From assembly GCF_002246015.1 (NCBI RefSeq), contig NZ_NOLJ01000010.1:6378-70377 (forward strand): a stretch of 64,000 bases of DNA. Direction: 5' to 3'. The position numbers and the translations under genes are program-made. The notes beneath the pieces are model-generated. The model had not been told where the DNA came from. It made no database searches and was given only the letters and a program-made list of their open reading frames with translations. The stretch is from Nostoc sp. 'Peltigera membranacea cyanobiont' 210A (lineage in GTDB: Bacteria; Cyanobacteriota; Cyanobacteriia; Cyanobacteriales; Nostocaceae). Shown here piece by piece: positions 18,413 to 26,970 of the stretch; position 1 is the stretch's first letter; every line of letters starts with the position of its first letter.

Positions 18413-19846
18413 ATGGCAAGCGGTGAAGTATTTGATACCAAAACAAAATCCTTATCTGTGCCAAGGGTAAACCTGCTGACCATGTTTCGGCTGGGTTTAT
18501 TTCAGATGGGGTTGAGCATGATGTCTATTTTGACTCTGGGGGTACTCAACAGAGTCATGATTCAAGAAATAGCAATTCCGGCGACGCTGGTATCAGTAGT
18601 TCTAGCACTGCCTTTATTTGTTGCTCCTTCGCGTGTCTGGTTCGGCCAGATTTCCGATGCCAAGCCTTTATGGAGATATCATCGTACAGCTTATGTTTGG
18701 GTGGGCGCGGCAATATTTGCGATCGCAGCATTTTTAGCTGTACAAGTAATGTGGCAGATGAATCTTGCTGGAAATAGTTCAGGTGCTTGGGTATGGACAA
18801 CCCAAACAATCGGTTGGACAGCACTTTTGGCTTTAGTTTTCGCTGTCTACGGTCTAGGAATTTGTGCTAGCGGTACTGCCTTTGCTGCTTTGTTGGTGGA
18901 TATATCTGAAGAAGATAACCGTTCCAAAGTAGTCGGTGTGGTTTGGTCGATGCTAATGGTGGGGATTATTGTTGGGGCGATTATTAGTGCCAGCTTGCTG
19001 AAACAGTTAACTCCAGAAGCAACTGTAGAAACCTTGCAGCCAGCAATCAACAGATTGTTTACTATCGTCCCAGCAATTGTATTTGGTTTAGCGATCGCAG
19101 CGACATTTGGCGTAGAAAAAAAATACTCCCAATACTCAACCCGTTCCACACTGGTGAACCGGGAAGACAGCATTACTCTAGGCAATGCTTGGAAAATATT
19201 GACAGCTAGCCCACAAACAGGTATATTTTTCACCTTTTTATTGGTGATGACCATCAGTTTGTTTATGCAAGACCCGATTTTAGAACCTTATGCGGGTCAA
19301 GTGTTTAAAATGCCCTTAGCGGAAAGTACCAAATTAAATATTTTTTATGGAACGGGTTTGCTGATTGCCTACGGCGTTACGGGTTTTTATATTGTCCCGC
19401 GTTTGGGTAAGCGCAGAACCGCACGTTTTGGCTGTATGTTGGTAGCGTTCTGTGCAATATTGCTAGGTATATCAGGATTCACAGCTAATGCAGCAGTTCT
19501 CAAACTAGGTTTGGTATTGTTCGGTTTAGCCACAGGTTTCTTAACTACAGCCGCAATTAGCTTGATGTTGGATCTCACCGCAGCAGAAGCCGCAGGTACG
19601 TTTATTGGGGCCTGGGGATTAGCGCAGTCCCTTTCTAGAGGTGTGGCGGTAGTCATCGGAGGTACAGTTTTGGATATTGGACGCAAGCTGTTACCAACCG
19701 TAGAACTAGCTTATGGACTGGTATTCGTTCTAGAAGCAGTAGGAATGGTGCTATCGATTTGGTTTCTGAATCGGGTGAACATTACAGAATTTCAAACAAG
19801 TACCAAGCAAGCGATCGCATCTGTTTTAGAAAGCGATTTAGACTAA
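18413..19846 (+). CDS. PucC/BCD-family MFS carrier (chlorophyll or antenna assembly)
   Basis: A 477-residue integral membrane protein with about twelve helices, of the PucC/LhaA branch of the major facilitator superfamily. In purple bacteria these proteins assist light-harvesting complex assembly; cyanobacterial members are proposed to handle chlorophyll or its delivery. The N-terminus VNLLTMFRLGLFQMGLSMMSILTLGVLNRVMI is characteristic, as is the loop PSRVWFGQISDAKPLWRYHRT between helices 2 and 3. ATG start at 18413 preceded by purine-rich DNA. Transport activity is inferred. Confidence 0.9.
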   Translation: MASGEVFDTKTKSLSVPRVNLLTMFRLGLFQMGLSMMSILTLGVLNRVMIQEIAIPATLVSVVLALPLFVAPSRVWFGQISDAKPLWRYHRTAYVWVGAAIFAIAAFLAVQVMWQMNLAGNSSGAWVWTTQTIGWTALLALVFAVYGLGICASGTAFAALLVDISEEDNRSKVVGVVWSMLMVGIIVGAIISASLLKQLTPEATVETLQPAINRLFTIVPAIVFGLAIAATFGVEKKYSQYSTRSTLVNREDSITLGNAWKILTASPQTGIFFTFLLVMTISLFMQDPILEPYAGQVFKMPLAESTKLNIFYGTGLLIAYGVTGFYIVPRLGKRRTARFGCMLVAFCAILLGISGFTANAAVLKLGLVLFGLATGFLTTAAISLMLDLTAAEAAGTFIGAWGLAQSLSRGVAVVIGGTVLDIGRKLLPTVELAYGLVFVLEAVGMVLSIWFLNRVNITEFQTSTKQAIASVLESDLD

Positions 19847-19870
19847 ACTGTATAGGGCATTGGGCATCGG

Positions 19871-19920
19871 ACAAATGACCAATGACTAATGACAAATGAC
19901 TAATGACAAATGACTAATGA
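19871..19920. repeat. short tandem heptamer repeat (ACAAATG/ACTAATG)
   Basis: Seven head-to-tail heptamers alternating ACAAATG and ACTAATG. The final unit contains the ATG used as start codon of the following gene (19917). Confidence 0.85.
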
Positions 19921-20723
19921 ATGATTTTTGGACAACAATTCTTGATTTTGCTCAAACTACCACTACCAGAGTGGGCAAGCAGCTAATGCAAGATTTTGGG
20001 AAAGTCCAGGCTGACCACAAAGCTGATGGTAGTTTGGTGACGCAAGCAGATAAATGGGCAGATCGAGAAATTCGGGATGCGATCGCTTCTACTTTCTCTG
20101 GTTACGGCATTTTGAGCGAAGAGAGCGATCAGTCTTTTCCCGGTACTGAGTGGTGCTGGGTAATTGATCCTCTTGATGGTACAACCAACTTTACGCGCGG
20201 CATTCCCATCTGGACAATATCTCTGGGTTTACTGTATCGCGGTACACCCATTTTTGGGTATGTTTACGCACCAACTCTGAATCAAGCTTTTCATGGTTTC
20301 TGGGCAGGTTCATCTAGTTTAGCAACACCAACAGGAGCATTTCTCAACCACCATCCCATCCACACTAGTATAGATAGTCCCAGCAATAATCACTTTTTTA
20401 ACCTTTGTTCGCGCAGCACGGCAATTATCCGCAATGGCTTTCCTTGCAAAATTCGGATGTTGGGTGTAGCTAGCTATAATTTTTTGACAGTTGCCACTGG
20501 GGCTACTCTCGGTGGGATTGAGGCGACACCAAAGGTTTGGGATATAGCCGGGGCTTGGGTAATTGTCCAAGCTGCTGGTGGGGTATGGTCATCACTCAAG
20601 TCAGAGCCGTTTCCATTATCACCCGGAGAAGATTATAGCGATCGCTCTTTTCCCACCCTTGTGGTTAGTCGTGCCGAATTAATTCCGGTATTTCAACCTT
20701 TTCTCGAAGGCGTAAAAATTTAA
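19917..20723 (+). CDS. inositol monophosphatase-family phosphatase
   Basis: Mg-dependent phosphatase of the IMPase/FIG superfamily. The 268-residue protein has the metal-binding residues in ILSEES (65-70), the signature DPLDGTTNF (84-92) and the C-terminal WDIAGAWVIVQAAGG. Possible substrates in the family include inositol-1-phosphate, fructose-1,6-bisphosphate, histidinol phosphate and PAP; the sequence does not decide. The ATG at 19917 lies inside the last unit of a heptamer repeat, and no better start is visible upstream. No promoter is apparent between this gene and the PucC-like gene 70 nt upstream. Confidence 0.9.
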   Translation: MNDFWTTILDFAQTTTTRVGKQLMQDFGKVQADHKADGSLVTQADKWADREIRDAIASTFSGYGILSEESDQSFPGTEWCWVIDPLDGTTNFTRGIPIWTISLGLLYRGTPIFGYVYAPTLNQAFHGFWAGSSSLATPTGAFLNHHPIHTSIDSPSNNHFFNLCSRSTAIIRNGFPCKIRMLGVASYNFLTVATGATLGGIEATPKVWDIAGAWVIVQAAGGVWSSLKSEPFPLSPGEDYSDRSFPTLVVSRAELIPVFQPFLEGVKI

Positions 20724-20939
20724 TTTGCAGATCGTAAACCTAAAACCAGTGATTTTGTCAACTACCTTAGTAGACAATAGCATACCCGATATTAAACTTA
20801 ACAAAACCCTAGTTAAACAAAGAATTGAGTATAAATAAAGCTGGTAATAATCCTGATTTAAGTGCAAAACCAGTGTAGTTATTAATTTAAGTAGTGTTAT
20901 GACTTTCATTACACTGGTTAATTTAGTATAAAAAATTTT

Positions 20940-21512
20940 ATGTTGTCTAATCTAGATTTAATTCGAGAGTTTGTGCAAAACTCTATTCAGAAAAAAGATA
21001 TTTTGTTGTCAAATCCTGTTTTGACAGCGCAAACAGTGTATAAAATCAACCAGCTGACAGCAAAATCTGAAGGCGTAATTGCCACTGTTCAACTATCTAA
21101 CACCTTATCTGAATTCTCGATTTCTCCAAAATCAACCCAGTGGGAATTGATAAATCAGGCATTAGCAGAATATAGTTATATCCTCAAAGGAGAAGTAGAT
21201 AGTCGGGGTTTCTATCAGTATCAATACTGCGAAGTTCCCAAAGGCTATCAGATGAACTGTACTAAATGTGTGATTCTATGGCGAGCCTGGTGGAAATATT
21301 GCAAGCATAGTTCAAGACAAGGGATTCCGTTAGAACTTCTGATTAGAACACGAGATTCATGGTACCCAATTAGAGATTTAATTATCAGTGACGGACTTCT
21401 CTATATCAAAACCTTGGGGAGTGAGATTGCACTTGGCTCAGACGACTTAGTTACTTGGTTAAGCAAAGTTGATGTAAGCAAAATTAAAGAAATACCTTCT
21501 ACAGAGACATAG
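20940..21512 (+). CDS. conserved-looking hypothetical protein
   Basis: I do not recognise this 190-residue protein. It is soluble with no signal peptide. It contains a Cys/Trp-rich middle (YQMNCTKCVILWRAWWKYCKHSS, residues 103-125), where CTKC plus a following Cys could hold a metal, and a C-terminal half predicted to be beta-rich (LIRTRDSWYPIRDLIISDGLLYIKTLG). ATG start at 20940. It is flanked by AT-rich spacers and transcribed in the same direction as its neighbours, so it is probably monocistronic. Confidence 0.65.
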   Translation: MLSNLDLIREFVQNSIQKKDILLSNPVLTAQTVYKINQLTAKSEGVIATVQLSNTLSEFSISPKSTQWELINQALAEYSYILKGEVDSRGFYQYQYCEVPKGYQMNCTKCVILWRAWWKYCKHSSRQGIPLELLIRTRDSWYPIRDLIISDGLLYIKTLGSEIALGSDDLVTWLSKVDVSKIKEIPSTET

Positions 21513-21608
21513 GTGTGGGTATGGCGGTACAGAATATATGCCCCTATAGTTGTAAACATTTTTCAAAGTGATTGTGACAACATAATTAGGTAAAGGATGT
21601 GAAGAGAA

Positions 21609-22565
21609 ATGAAAGGACTTTGGCTCGAAAATAACCAGTTGCAATTACGCACAGATATTCCCATTCCTGAACCGCCACCAGGAGAAGCCTTGGTACGCGT
21701 CTTGCGTGCAGGTATCTGTAACACTGATCTGGAACTACTCAGAGGCTACTATCCTTACACTGGTATTTTGGGGCATGAATTTGTCGGCATTGTCGAACAA
21801 GGGCCAGAACACTTAGTTAACCAGCGCGTAGTTGGAGAAATCAACGCGGTATGTGGGCATTGTCGGTTTTGTCTTAGTGGACAACCAACTCACTGCGAAA
21901 ATCGTACAGTTCTGGGTATTGTCAACCGCAACGGAGCCTTTAGTGAATATCTTTGTTTGCCGGTGGAGAACCTGCATTTAGTACCCGATAATGTGCCGAC
22001 AGAAGTAGCAACATTTACTGAACCTATAGCAGCAGCTTTGGAAATTCAGCAGCAAGTGCCATTGCATCCAAACCATCGGGTGCTAGTGGTTGGAGATGGC
22101 AAACTAGGGCAGTTAGTAGCTCAGACACTAGCTCTAACTGGCTGTGAACTCTTAGCTGTGGGGCGTCATCGAGACAAACTGGCTAACTTAGAAGCACGGG
22201 GGATAAAAACGAGTCTAGCCGAGGCTGTTACAGATGGATATTTCGATATTTCAGTAGAATGTACTGGCAACCCAGAAGGATTTGCGATCGCCCGCCGCGC
22301 CCTACGTCCCCGTGGTACTCTTGTACTTAAAAGTACTTACGCTGGCAACCTCAGCTTAGATGTTTCTTCTTTAGTAGTAGATGAAATCACTCTCATCGGC
22401 TCCCGTTGTGGCCCCTTTACTCCGGCTCTCCAGCTACTAGCCACAGGACAAATTGACGTGCAACCTTTGATTCATGCCACCTACCCTCTCATTGAAGGGC
22501 TTGCGGCTTTTGAACATGCCCAGAGTCGCGGTGTTTTAAAAATATTGCTGGATATTAGTGAATAG
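21609..22565 (+). CDS. zinc-dependent alcohol dehydrogenase (MDR superfamily)
   Basis: Medium-chain dehydrogenase of 318 residues. The catalytic zinc ligands are C37 (GICNTD) and the GHE at 55-57. The structural zinc ligands C82, C85, C88 and C96 (CGHCRFC...THC) are all present. The Rossmann motif is VVGDGKLGQLVAQ. It is shorter than typical ADHs and resembles the TM0436-like group of threonine/sorbitol-type dehydrogenases; the substrate is unknown. ATG start at 21609 with a purine-rich GAAGAGA just upstream. Confidence 0.9.
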   Translation: MKGLWLENNQLQLRTDIPIPEPPPGEALVRVLRAGICNTDLELLRGYYPYTGILGHEFVGIVEQGPEHLVNQRVVGEINAVCGHCRFCLSGQPTHCENRTVLGIVNRNGAFSEYLCLPVENLHLVPDNVPTEVATFTEPIAAALEIQQQVPLHPNHRVLVVGDGKLGQLVAQTLALTGCELLAVGRHRDKLANLEARGIKTSLAEAVTDGYFDISVECTGNPEGFAIARRALRPRGTLVLKSTYAGNLSLDVSSLVVDEITLIGSRCGPFTPALQLLATGQIDVQPLIHATYPLIEGLAAFEHAQSRGVLKILLDISE

Positions 22566-22625
22566 TTATAGTTATTGAATATTGGGGAAACTCTTTCCCA
22601 ATCTCCAGCCCCCAATCCCCGCTCC

Positions 22626-22913
22626 TTAATACAGATAGGGGTTCGTCTTCGGTTGATAGTCAAGACAATTGATCGCTTCTTCTGTATTGGCAATAGATGG
22701 GCGTACAGTACATTTAAGGCGGTAATTGTCAGTAAAGAATTGGCAACCAGTACAGGGGATTTGATGCATTTGCTTGGCTGTAGCCACACTATCTCGCGCC
22801 GCCGTCCAGAGACTTAACATAACGAGAATAGTTACAGTCCAAGCAGTGATAAAGGATATTGGGATTATCAAAGGTTGAATCGCGTGAATGAGGAAAAATA
22901 TAAGTTCTAACAC
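22626..22913 (-). CDS. small conserved membrane protein with cysteine cluster
   Basis: A 95-residue protein beginning at GTG (22913) with a hydrophobic hairpin of about 35 residues (LELIFFLIHAIQPLIIPISFITAWTVTILVMLSLW). A soluble tail follows with four cysteines: CTGCQFFTDNYRLKC and AINC. The cysteine pattern looks able to bind a metal or cluster. I recall similar small proteins across filamentous cyanobacteria but know no function. It lies 80 nt upstream of chlG on the same strand and may share its transcript. Confidence 0.7.
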   Translation of the reverse strand: MLELIFFLIHAIQPLIIPISFITAWTVTILVMLSLWTAARDSVATAKQMHQIPCTGCQFFTDNYRLKCTVRPSIANTEEAINCLDYQPKTNPYLY

Positions 22914-22991
22914 GGCATTTTCTGATACAAATTAGGAGTTAAAAGTATATTAACTCCTAACTCCTAATTCATAACTCTACTGAGAAGTATA

Positions 22992-24062
22992 TTAAATGCC
23001 AGCATGACCCAGCGCTAAACCTGTTACCAGCATTCCCAAAACAAGAAACGGTTGGGCGCTGGCTTGGTACTTAACATCATTCTTCACAGGATCGCGCAAG
23101 AAATACATATCTTGCAAGGTAATTTGCGGAATGATTAAGAGTACTAGTATCGTTGCATACAAATTCTCATGAATGCTGACGAGATAAGCTGCGATCAATC
23201 CTTGAAAGACATCAATCGTTACTACACAAATCCATGCTGCGGTGGTGATGCCAAACATTACGGGTAATGAATTTAATCCTAACTGGCGATCGCCTTCTAC
23301 ACTCTTAAAGTCATTGACAATGGCAATACCCAATCCAGCCAAGCTGTAGAACATTGTCAAAATCACAATTGTGGAATTCAGTTCGCCAAATAAAGCGTGT
23401 CCTGTAGACCAAGGTAGGGTAATGTAGCTTGCACCCAAAGCGTAGCTGCCTAGCCAGCCGTTTTGCTTGAGTTTCAGGGGAGGCGCAGAATAAATATAAG
23501 CGATGAAAGAACCGATAATCGCGATCGCTGTAATTGTCGGGAATTCATGACCAGACCACACATCCAGCACAAATGCCAAAGCATAGCCAGCAATCAGTAA
23601 TACCCAAATCTGAATAATTACCTGCGGTAGGGGAATTGCGCCAGAGGGAATGGGGCGATAAGGTTCATTGATGGCATCGATTTCGCGATCGTAGTAATCA
23701 TTGAGGATTTGGGTGTAACCTGTCATCAACGGCCCAGCCAGTAACATACAGGCTGCTACCTTCAAGACATTTTCCAGCGTCCAAGTATAGTTGCCAGAAG
23801 AAGCCGCACCACAGACTACGCCCCAAATTAGGGGAATCCAGGTGATGGGCTTCATTAGCTGTAAACGAATTTTCCAGATTGAAGTTTCCCCAGCAGATGC
23901 ACCTTTCATCCCCAACAGCTGCCTAGTTTTCGCACTGCGATCGGCAGATGCGTTCGCCCTTGGCGTTGGCAGAGCCATCGCTTGCTCATTGAGATTATTT
24001 GCCACTGAGTCTAGTGCTTCAGACGGGTTAGGGTCTGGGGTAATGGGAGTTGATTCTGACAT
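22992..24062 (-). CDS. chlG: chlorophyll a synthase
   Basis: Membrane prenyltransferase that esterifies chlorophyllide a with phytyl or geranylgeranyl diphosphate, the last step of chlorophyll a synthesis, at the thylakoid. UbiA family, with the first Asp-rich motif NDYYDREIDAINEPYRPIPSG (121-141) and the second region DFKSVEGDRQLGLNSLPVMFG, plus about nine membrane helices. The 356-residue frame has a polar N-terminal extension of about 50 residues relative to the membrane core; a later Met (MALPTPR, residue 29) is an alternative start. The small cysteine-cluster gene lies downstream on the same strand. Confidence 0.95.
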   Translation of the reverse strand: MSESTPITPDPNPSEALDSVANNLNEQAMALPTPRANASADRSAKTRQLLGMKGASAGETSIWKIRLQLMKPITWIPLIWGVVCGAASSGNYTWTLENVLKVAACMLLAGPLMTGYTQILNDYYDREIDAINEPYRPIPSGAIPLPQVIIQIWVLLIAGYALAFVLDVWSGHEFPTITAIAIIGSFIAYIYSAPPLKLKQNGWLGSYALGASYITLPWSTGHALFGELNSTIVILTMFYSLAGLGIAIVNDFKSVEGDRQLGLNSLPVMFGITTAAWICVVTIDVFQGLIAAYLVSIHENLYATILVLLIIPQITLQDMYFLRDPVKNDVKYQASAQPFLVLGMLVTGLALGHAGI

Positions 24063-24099
24063 AATTTTTACTGATTAATTGGGCATTGGGCACTTGTAC

Positions 24100-24180
24100 T
24101 GAGCGTATCGCTAAAGCGAAAGCTTCGCTAACGCGTAGCGTCTCGTAGAGAAGCCGTTGGCGCAGCCTCTCCAAGAGTTG
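24100..24180. repeat. compound palindromic repeat
   Basis: Overlapping palindromes: AGCGAAAGCTTCGCT (with TATCGCTAA before it) followed by AACGCGTAGCGTCTCGTAGA and GAAGCC/GGCGCAGCCTCTCC. Such nested palindromes are common between Nostoc genes. A shorter GGGCATTGGGCA repeat flanks it on both sides. Confidence 0.65.
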
Positions 24181-24269
24181 TATTGAGCATTGGGCATTGG
24201 CATTAGGATTAAGTTTCTTCCCTATTCCCTATTCCCCATGCCCCATACCCCATGCCCTATTCCCATAAC

Positions 24270-25370
24270 TTAAAACGAAATTATCAAATAATTATTCTGA
24301 AACTTTGCTCCAGCAACGGGTCTGCCACTCAGAGCCGGGGGTAAGGGAATATTGCGCCGCTGATCTCCTGCTTCTACCGTGACTTCTGGCCCATATTGGG
24401 TAAGTTTGACCTGCTTTTTGTCAAATCCTGGCAAGAATAAGCGTACTTGACGATTGTGGATGTCTATTTCAATCGGTTTGGGAGCCTGTAAAGCTTGTGC
24501 TTCAAAGTTTGGTAGAGCGTCTATCAGTGGTTGCCAATCACCCGTGGGCGAGTTGGGAACGATGCTCACAGTTAGGGGTATAAATTCTTCTGACAGGTTG
24601 ACATTTGTCTCGTTAGACACAAGCAGAACACCACCGACAGTTAAACCGATTTGTTGAGCGCTACCCCATAAATAACGAGCATTTGCGACCTCAATCGGAT
24701 CTCCTGTAGTCACTAAGAAAGCAACGAGACGCTTGGGATCGGCTAGAGCGGCTCTCCCCTTTTCTAAGAAATTATTGACTTGGTTAGTGGGAGCGGCAAA
24801 GTTATCTGCTGTCCAGTTGATATTGAAAAAACTGCTAATCAGCGGTTGAATCAAGGGTGATTCAGTAATTGTCTTTCCCAAATCGGAGTTGACAAATAAT
24901 TGCCGAAATCGCCGGACATACCAACTCAGAGATTCTGGCAAACCCAACATTCGCAGCGTTAAAGAGTCGCCCGTGCCATCGTAGACGATCGCATCATATT
25001 TCCCACTGGCATCATATTCGCGGATAGAATTCAGTGCCAGGGCATTATCCATCCCCGGCAATACTACCAGTTCTTGACCAAAAACGTCTTTGAAGATGGG
25101 TGTGCGGAGATATTGCGCCTCAAGTTTCTTCACTTCGTCCCAGTTGCGTTCTAGTAGTACAGATGCTTGAAACTGGACTACTTGCAAATTGGGAGCGATT
25201 TCCTGCGGATCGGCAGCAATGGGAGTGCCCAGCAGGATTTGCAATGTTGGTTCTGCTTGTCCAGCTAGGAGTACGCGCTTGCCTTGACTTGCCAATAATT
25301 TGGCGGCGGCGATCGCAATTTTGGTACGAGCGGTGCCGCCTTTGCCCAAAAATGTCAATATTAGAGCCAT
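24270..25370 (-). CDS. Get3/ArsA-family ATPase with C-terminal alpha-crystallin-like domain (Get3d type)
   Basis: A 366-residue P-loop protein of the Get3/ArsA family, the homologues that insert tail-anchored proteins or pump arsenite. The C-terminal 80 residues (PIEIDIHNRQVRLFLPGFDKKQVKLTQYGPEVTVEAGDQRRNIPLPP) form a small heat-shock/alpha-crystallin-like domain, the mark of the Get3d group of cyanobacteria and plants. The Walker A loop reads GKGGTARTK (9-17), so the usual GKT lysine is replaced by Arg-Thr, while the first signature Lys (K10) is kept. Start ATG at 25370. It sits upstream of chlG and next to petP. Confidence 0.88.
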   Translation of the reverse strand: MALILTFLGKGGTARTKIAIAAAKLLASQGKRVLLAGQAEPTLQILLGTPIAADPQEIAPNLQVVQFQASVLLERNWDEVKKLEAQYLRTPIFKDVFGQELVVLPGMDNALALNSIREYDASGKYDAIVYDGTGDSLTLRMLGLPESLSWYVRRFRQLFVNSDLGKTITESPLIQPLISSFFNINWTADNFAAPTNQVNNFLEKGRAALADPKRLVAFLVTTGDPIEVANARYLWGSAQQIGLTVGGVLLVSNETNVNLSEEFIPLTVSIVPNSPTGDWQPLIDALPNFEAQALQAPKPIEIDIHNRQVRLFLPGFDKKQVKLTQYGPEVTVEAGDQRRNIPLPPALSGRPVAGAKFQNNYLIISF

Positions 25371-25489
25371 TAGTTGATTCCTATTTTCACCGCCGATCTT
25401 TTCAACTTCAACTTAGCACTTAACAAAGACTCTCAACCTGTGCATTCAACTTCAGAGTCAAAGAAAACCCGGATTTGAGTTCTTTACAA

Positions 25490-25681
25490 CTACACAGGTT
25501 TGATTTCATCTTCAAAAAACCAAGTGGAAGAATTGTCTTCAAACAGCACTACTACACCGATTCCAGCACCATCGGTGACTTTGTAGCCTTGGATAATACC
25601 CACTTGTCCGAGTTTTTTCACAACTGGGGGAGAGACGCGATCGCGCAAACGATAGACTTTAACCTTTTGTCCGATTTCCAT
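25490..25681 (-). CDS. petP: cytochrome b6f complex subunit PetP
   Basis: A 63-residue SH3-like protein (DUF2862). In Synechocystis, PetP is a peripheral cytosolic subunit of the cytochrome b6f complex that affects electron flow. The sequence EIGQKVKVYRLRDRVSPPVVKKLGQVG and the end NSSTWFFEDEI match the family over its full length. ATG start at 25681. It is 120 nt upstream of the Get3d-type gene on the same strand, so the two could be co-transcribed. Confidence 0.88.
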   Translation of the reverse strand: MEIGQKVKVYRLRDRVSPPVVKKLGQVGIIQGYKVTDGAGIGVVVLFEDNSSTWFFEDEIKPV

Positions 25682-25943
25682 GCCTGATTACAATTCAGAT
25701 AAACCAAGTCTCAGTGTAGCGGAATCCGTGACTCTGCTCTCATAAATTCAGTGGAAGATAAGGGAACTGGGGAAGATGAAGGAGAATAGTAAATGACTAA
25801 TGACTTCTGAGGTTCAATGATGGTTATAACAAGAACGACAGCGATCGCAGGCGGAAAATTTGTCTAGACACAAACCTGCTTGTCGTCAAACATCGGAGAG
25901 AGTTGTTTCAGATAGCTTGAGTTCAGCAACAAAGGTAGTAATC

Positions 25944-26678
25944 ATGTATCAAACAGATCCACCCCGTCCGCCACAAGAAACAATGCCTACGATGTATGAT
26001 TTACCCAGTGAATTAGTGGGGGAATCAGGTTTGCCAGATGAATTTCACCGGATTCAGGCAGATTTGCTCAGTGAGACTTGTCAGCCTCTTGCTTATCCAT
26101 CTGAGGAAATTTTGCTTGCTAGCGACTTAAATCTTTACTACGATCCCCGCCATCCTTTGTGTTACAAGCGTCCTGATTGGTACATGGTTTTAGGATTACC
26201 TAGTGCTAGCCAACAGCAAGACCTGCGCTTAAGTTACGTTATTTGGCAAGAAGGAATTGATCCATTTTTAGTAGTTGAATTACTTTCACCTGGTACAAAA
26301 CAAGAAGACTTAGGAAAAACACTGCGGGAAGTAAACCGACCCCCAACGAAGTGGGAAGTATATGAACAGATTTTACGGGTTCCCTACTACGTTATCTATG
26401 ACCGCTATGAAAATCATCTACGTGCATTTAAGGTCAATGGCACTCGTTACGAAGCAATATCTTTACCAGAGAACCGCCTATGGTTAGAAGAGTTAGAGCT
26501 AGGATTGGGTTTTTGGCAAGGTAGTTATCAGCAGACAACTGGTTTGTGGTTGCGTTGGTATAATTCTGCGGGTTGGGTGCCGACTCGAAGAGAACAAGCT
26601 GAACAGGAACGCCAACGGGCTGATAGACTGGCAGAGTATTTGCGATCGCAAGGAATTGATCCAAACAACCTATCCTAG
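25944..26678 (+). CDS. Uma2-family putative endonuclease with coiled-coil tail
   Basis: Uma2/DUF820 protein of 244 residues from ATG 25944. An upstream in-frame TTG at 25860 would add 28 residues of no family likeness, so I reject it. The core has RPDWYMVLG, WQEGIDPFLVVELLSPGT with the acidic motif and the typical YYVIYDRYENHLRAF strand. The C-terminus is a charged Gln/Glu/Arg coiled coil (REQAEQERQRADRLAEYL) ending QGIDPNNLS, as in many cyanobacterial members. An eroded copy of this 3' end lies 80 nt downstream. Function not established. Confidence 0.82.
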   Translation: MYQTDPPRPPQETMPTMYDLPSELVGESGLPDEFHRIQADLLSETCQPLAYPSEEILLASDLNLYYDPRHPLCYKRPDWYMVLGLPSASQQQDLRLSYVIWQEGIDPFLVVELLSPGTKQEDLGKTLREVNRPPTKWEVYEQILRVPYYVIYDRYENHLRAFKVNGTRYEAISLPENRLWLEELELGLGFWQGSYQQTTGLWLRWYNSAGWVPTRREQAEQERQRADRLAEYLRSQGIDPNNLS

Positions 26679-26756
26679 TAACAGGTAGCCATAACTACAA
26701 CCATCAAAATAGTCAATCCCAATATCTAATATCCCAGTTCAGACGGTGAACCATTA

Positions 26757-26816
26757 CAACAAGAACGCCAACGGGCTTTTGCGATCGCAGCCAATTAATC
26801 CAAACAACCTATCCTA
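26757..26816 (+). pseudogene. eroded duplicate of the Uma2 3' end
   Basis: Sequence AAGAACGCCAACGGGCT, then TTTGCGATCGCA and ATCCAAACAACCTATCCTAG, matches 26612-26678 of the Uma2 gene with an internal deletion of about 18 nt. It has no start codon. It is most simply the remnant of a tandem duplication of the gene's tail. Confidence 0.7.
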
Positions 26817-26970
26817 GTAAGATTCATTGTATAATTGCCAAGACAATTTAAGTACTATTTTCAAGTAATAATGTATTTCTCAATTAACACAAAAGTACTT
26901 TCATCGCTATAAAGCTTTATAAAGAGAATCGACTGTGCAAATAGCAAAAAAATAACAATTATTACAAATA

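Noticed and set aside
18847..19254. A 135-codon minus-strand frame
   Set aside because: Antisense to the PucC-like carrier, with codon use typical of a shadow frame.
25860..25943. TTG start of the second Uma2 protein
   Set aside because: The 28 extra residues have no family likeness; the ATG at 25944 fits better.
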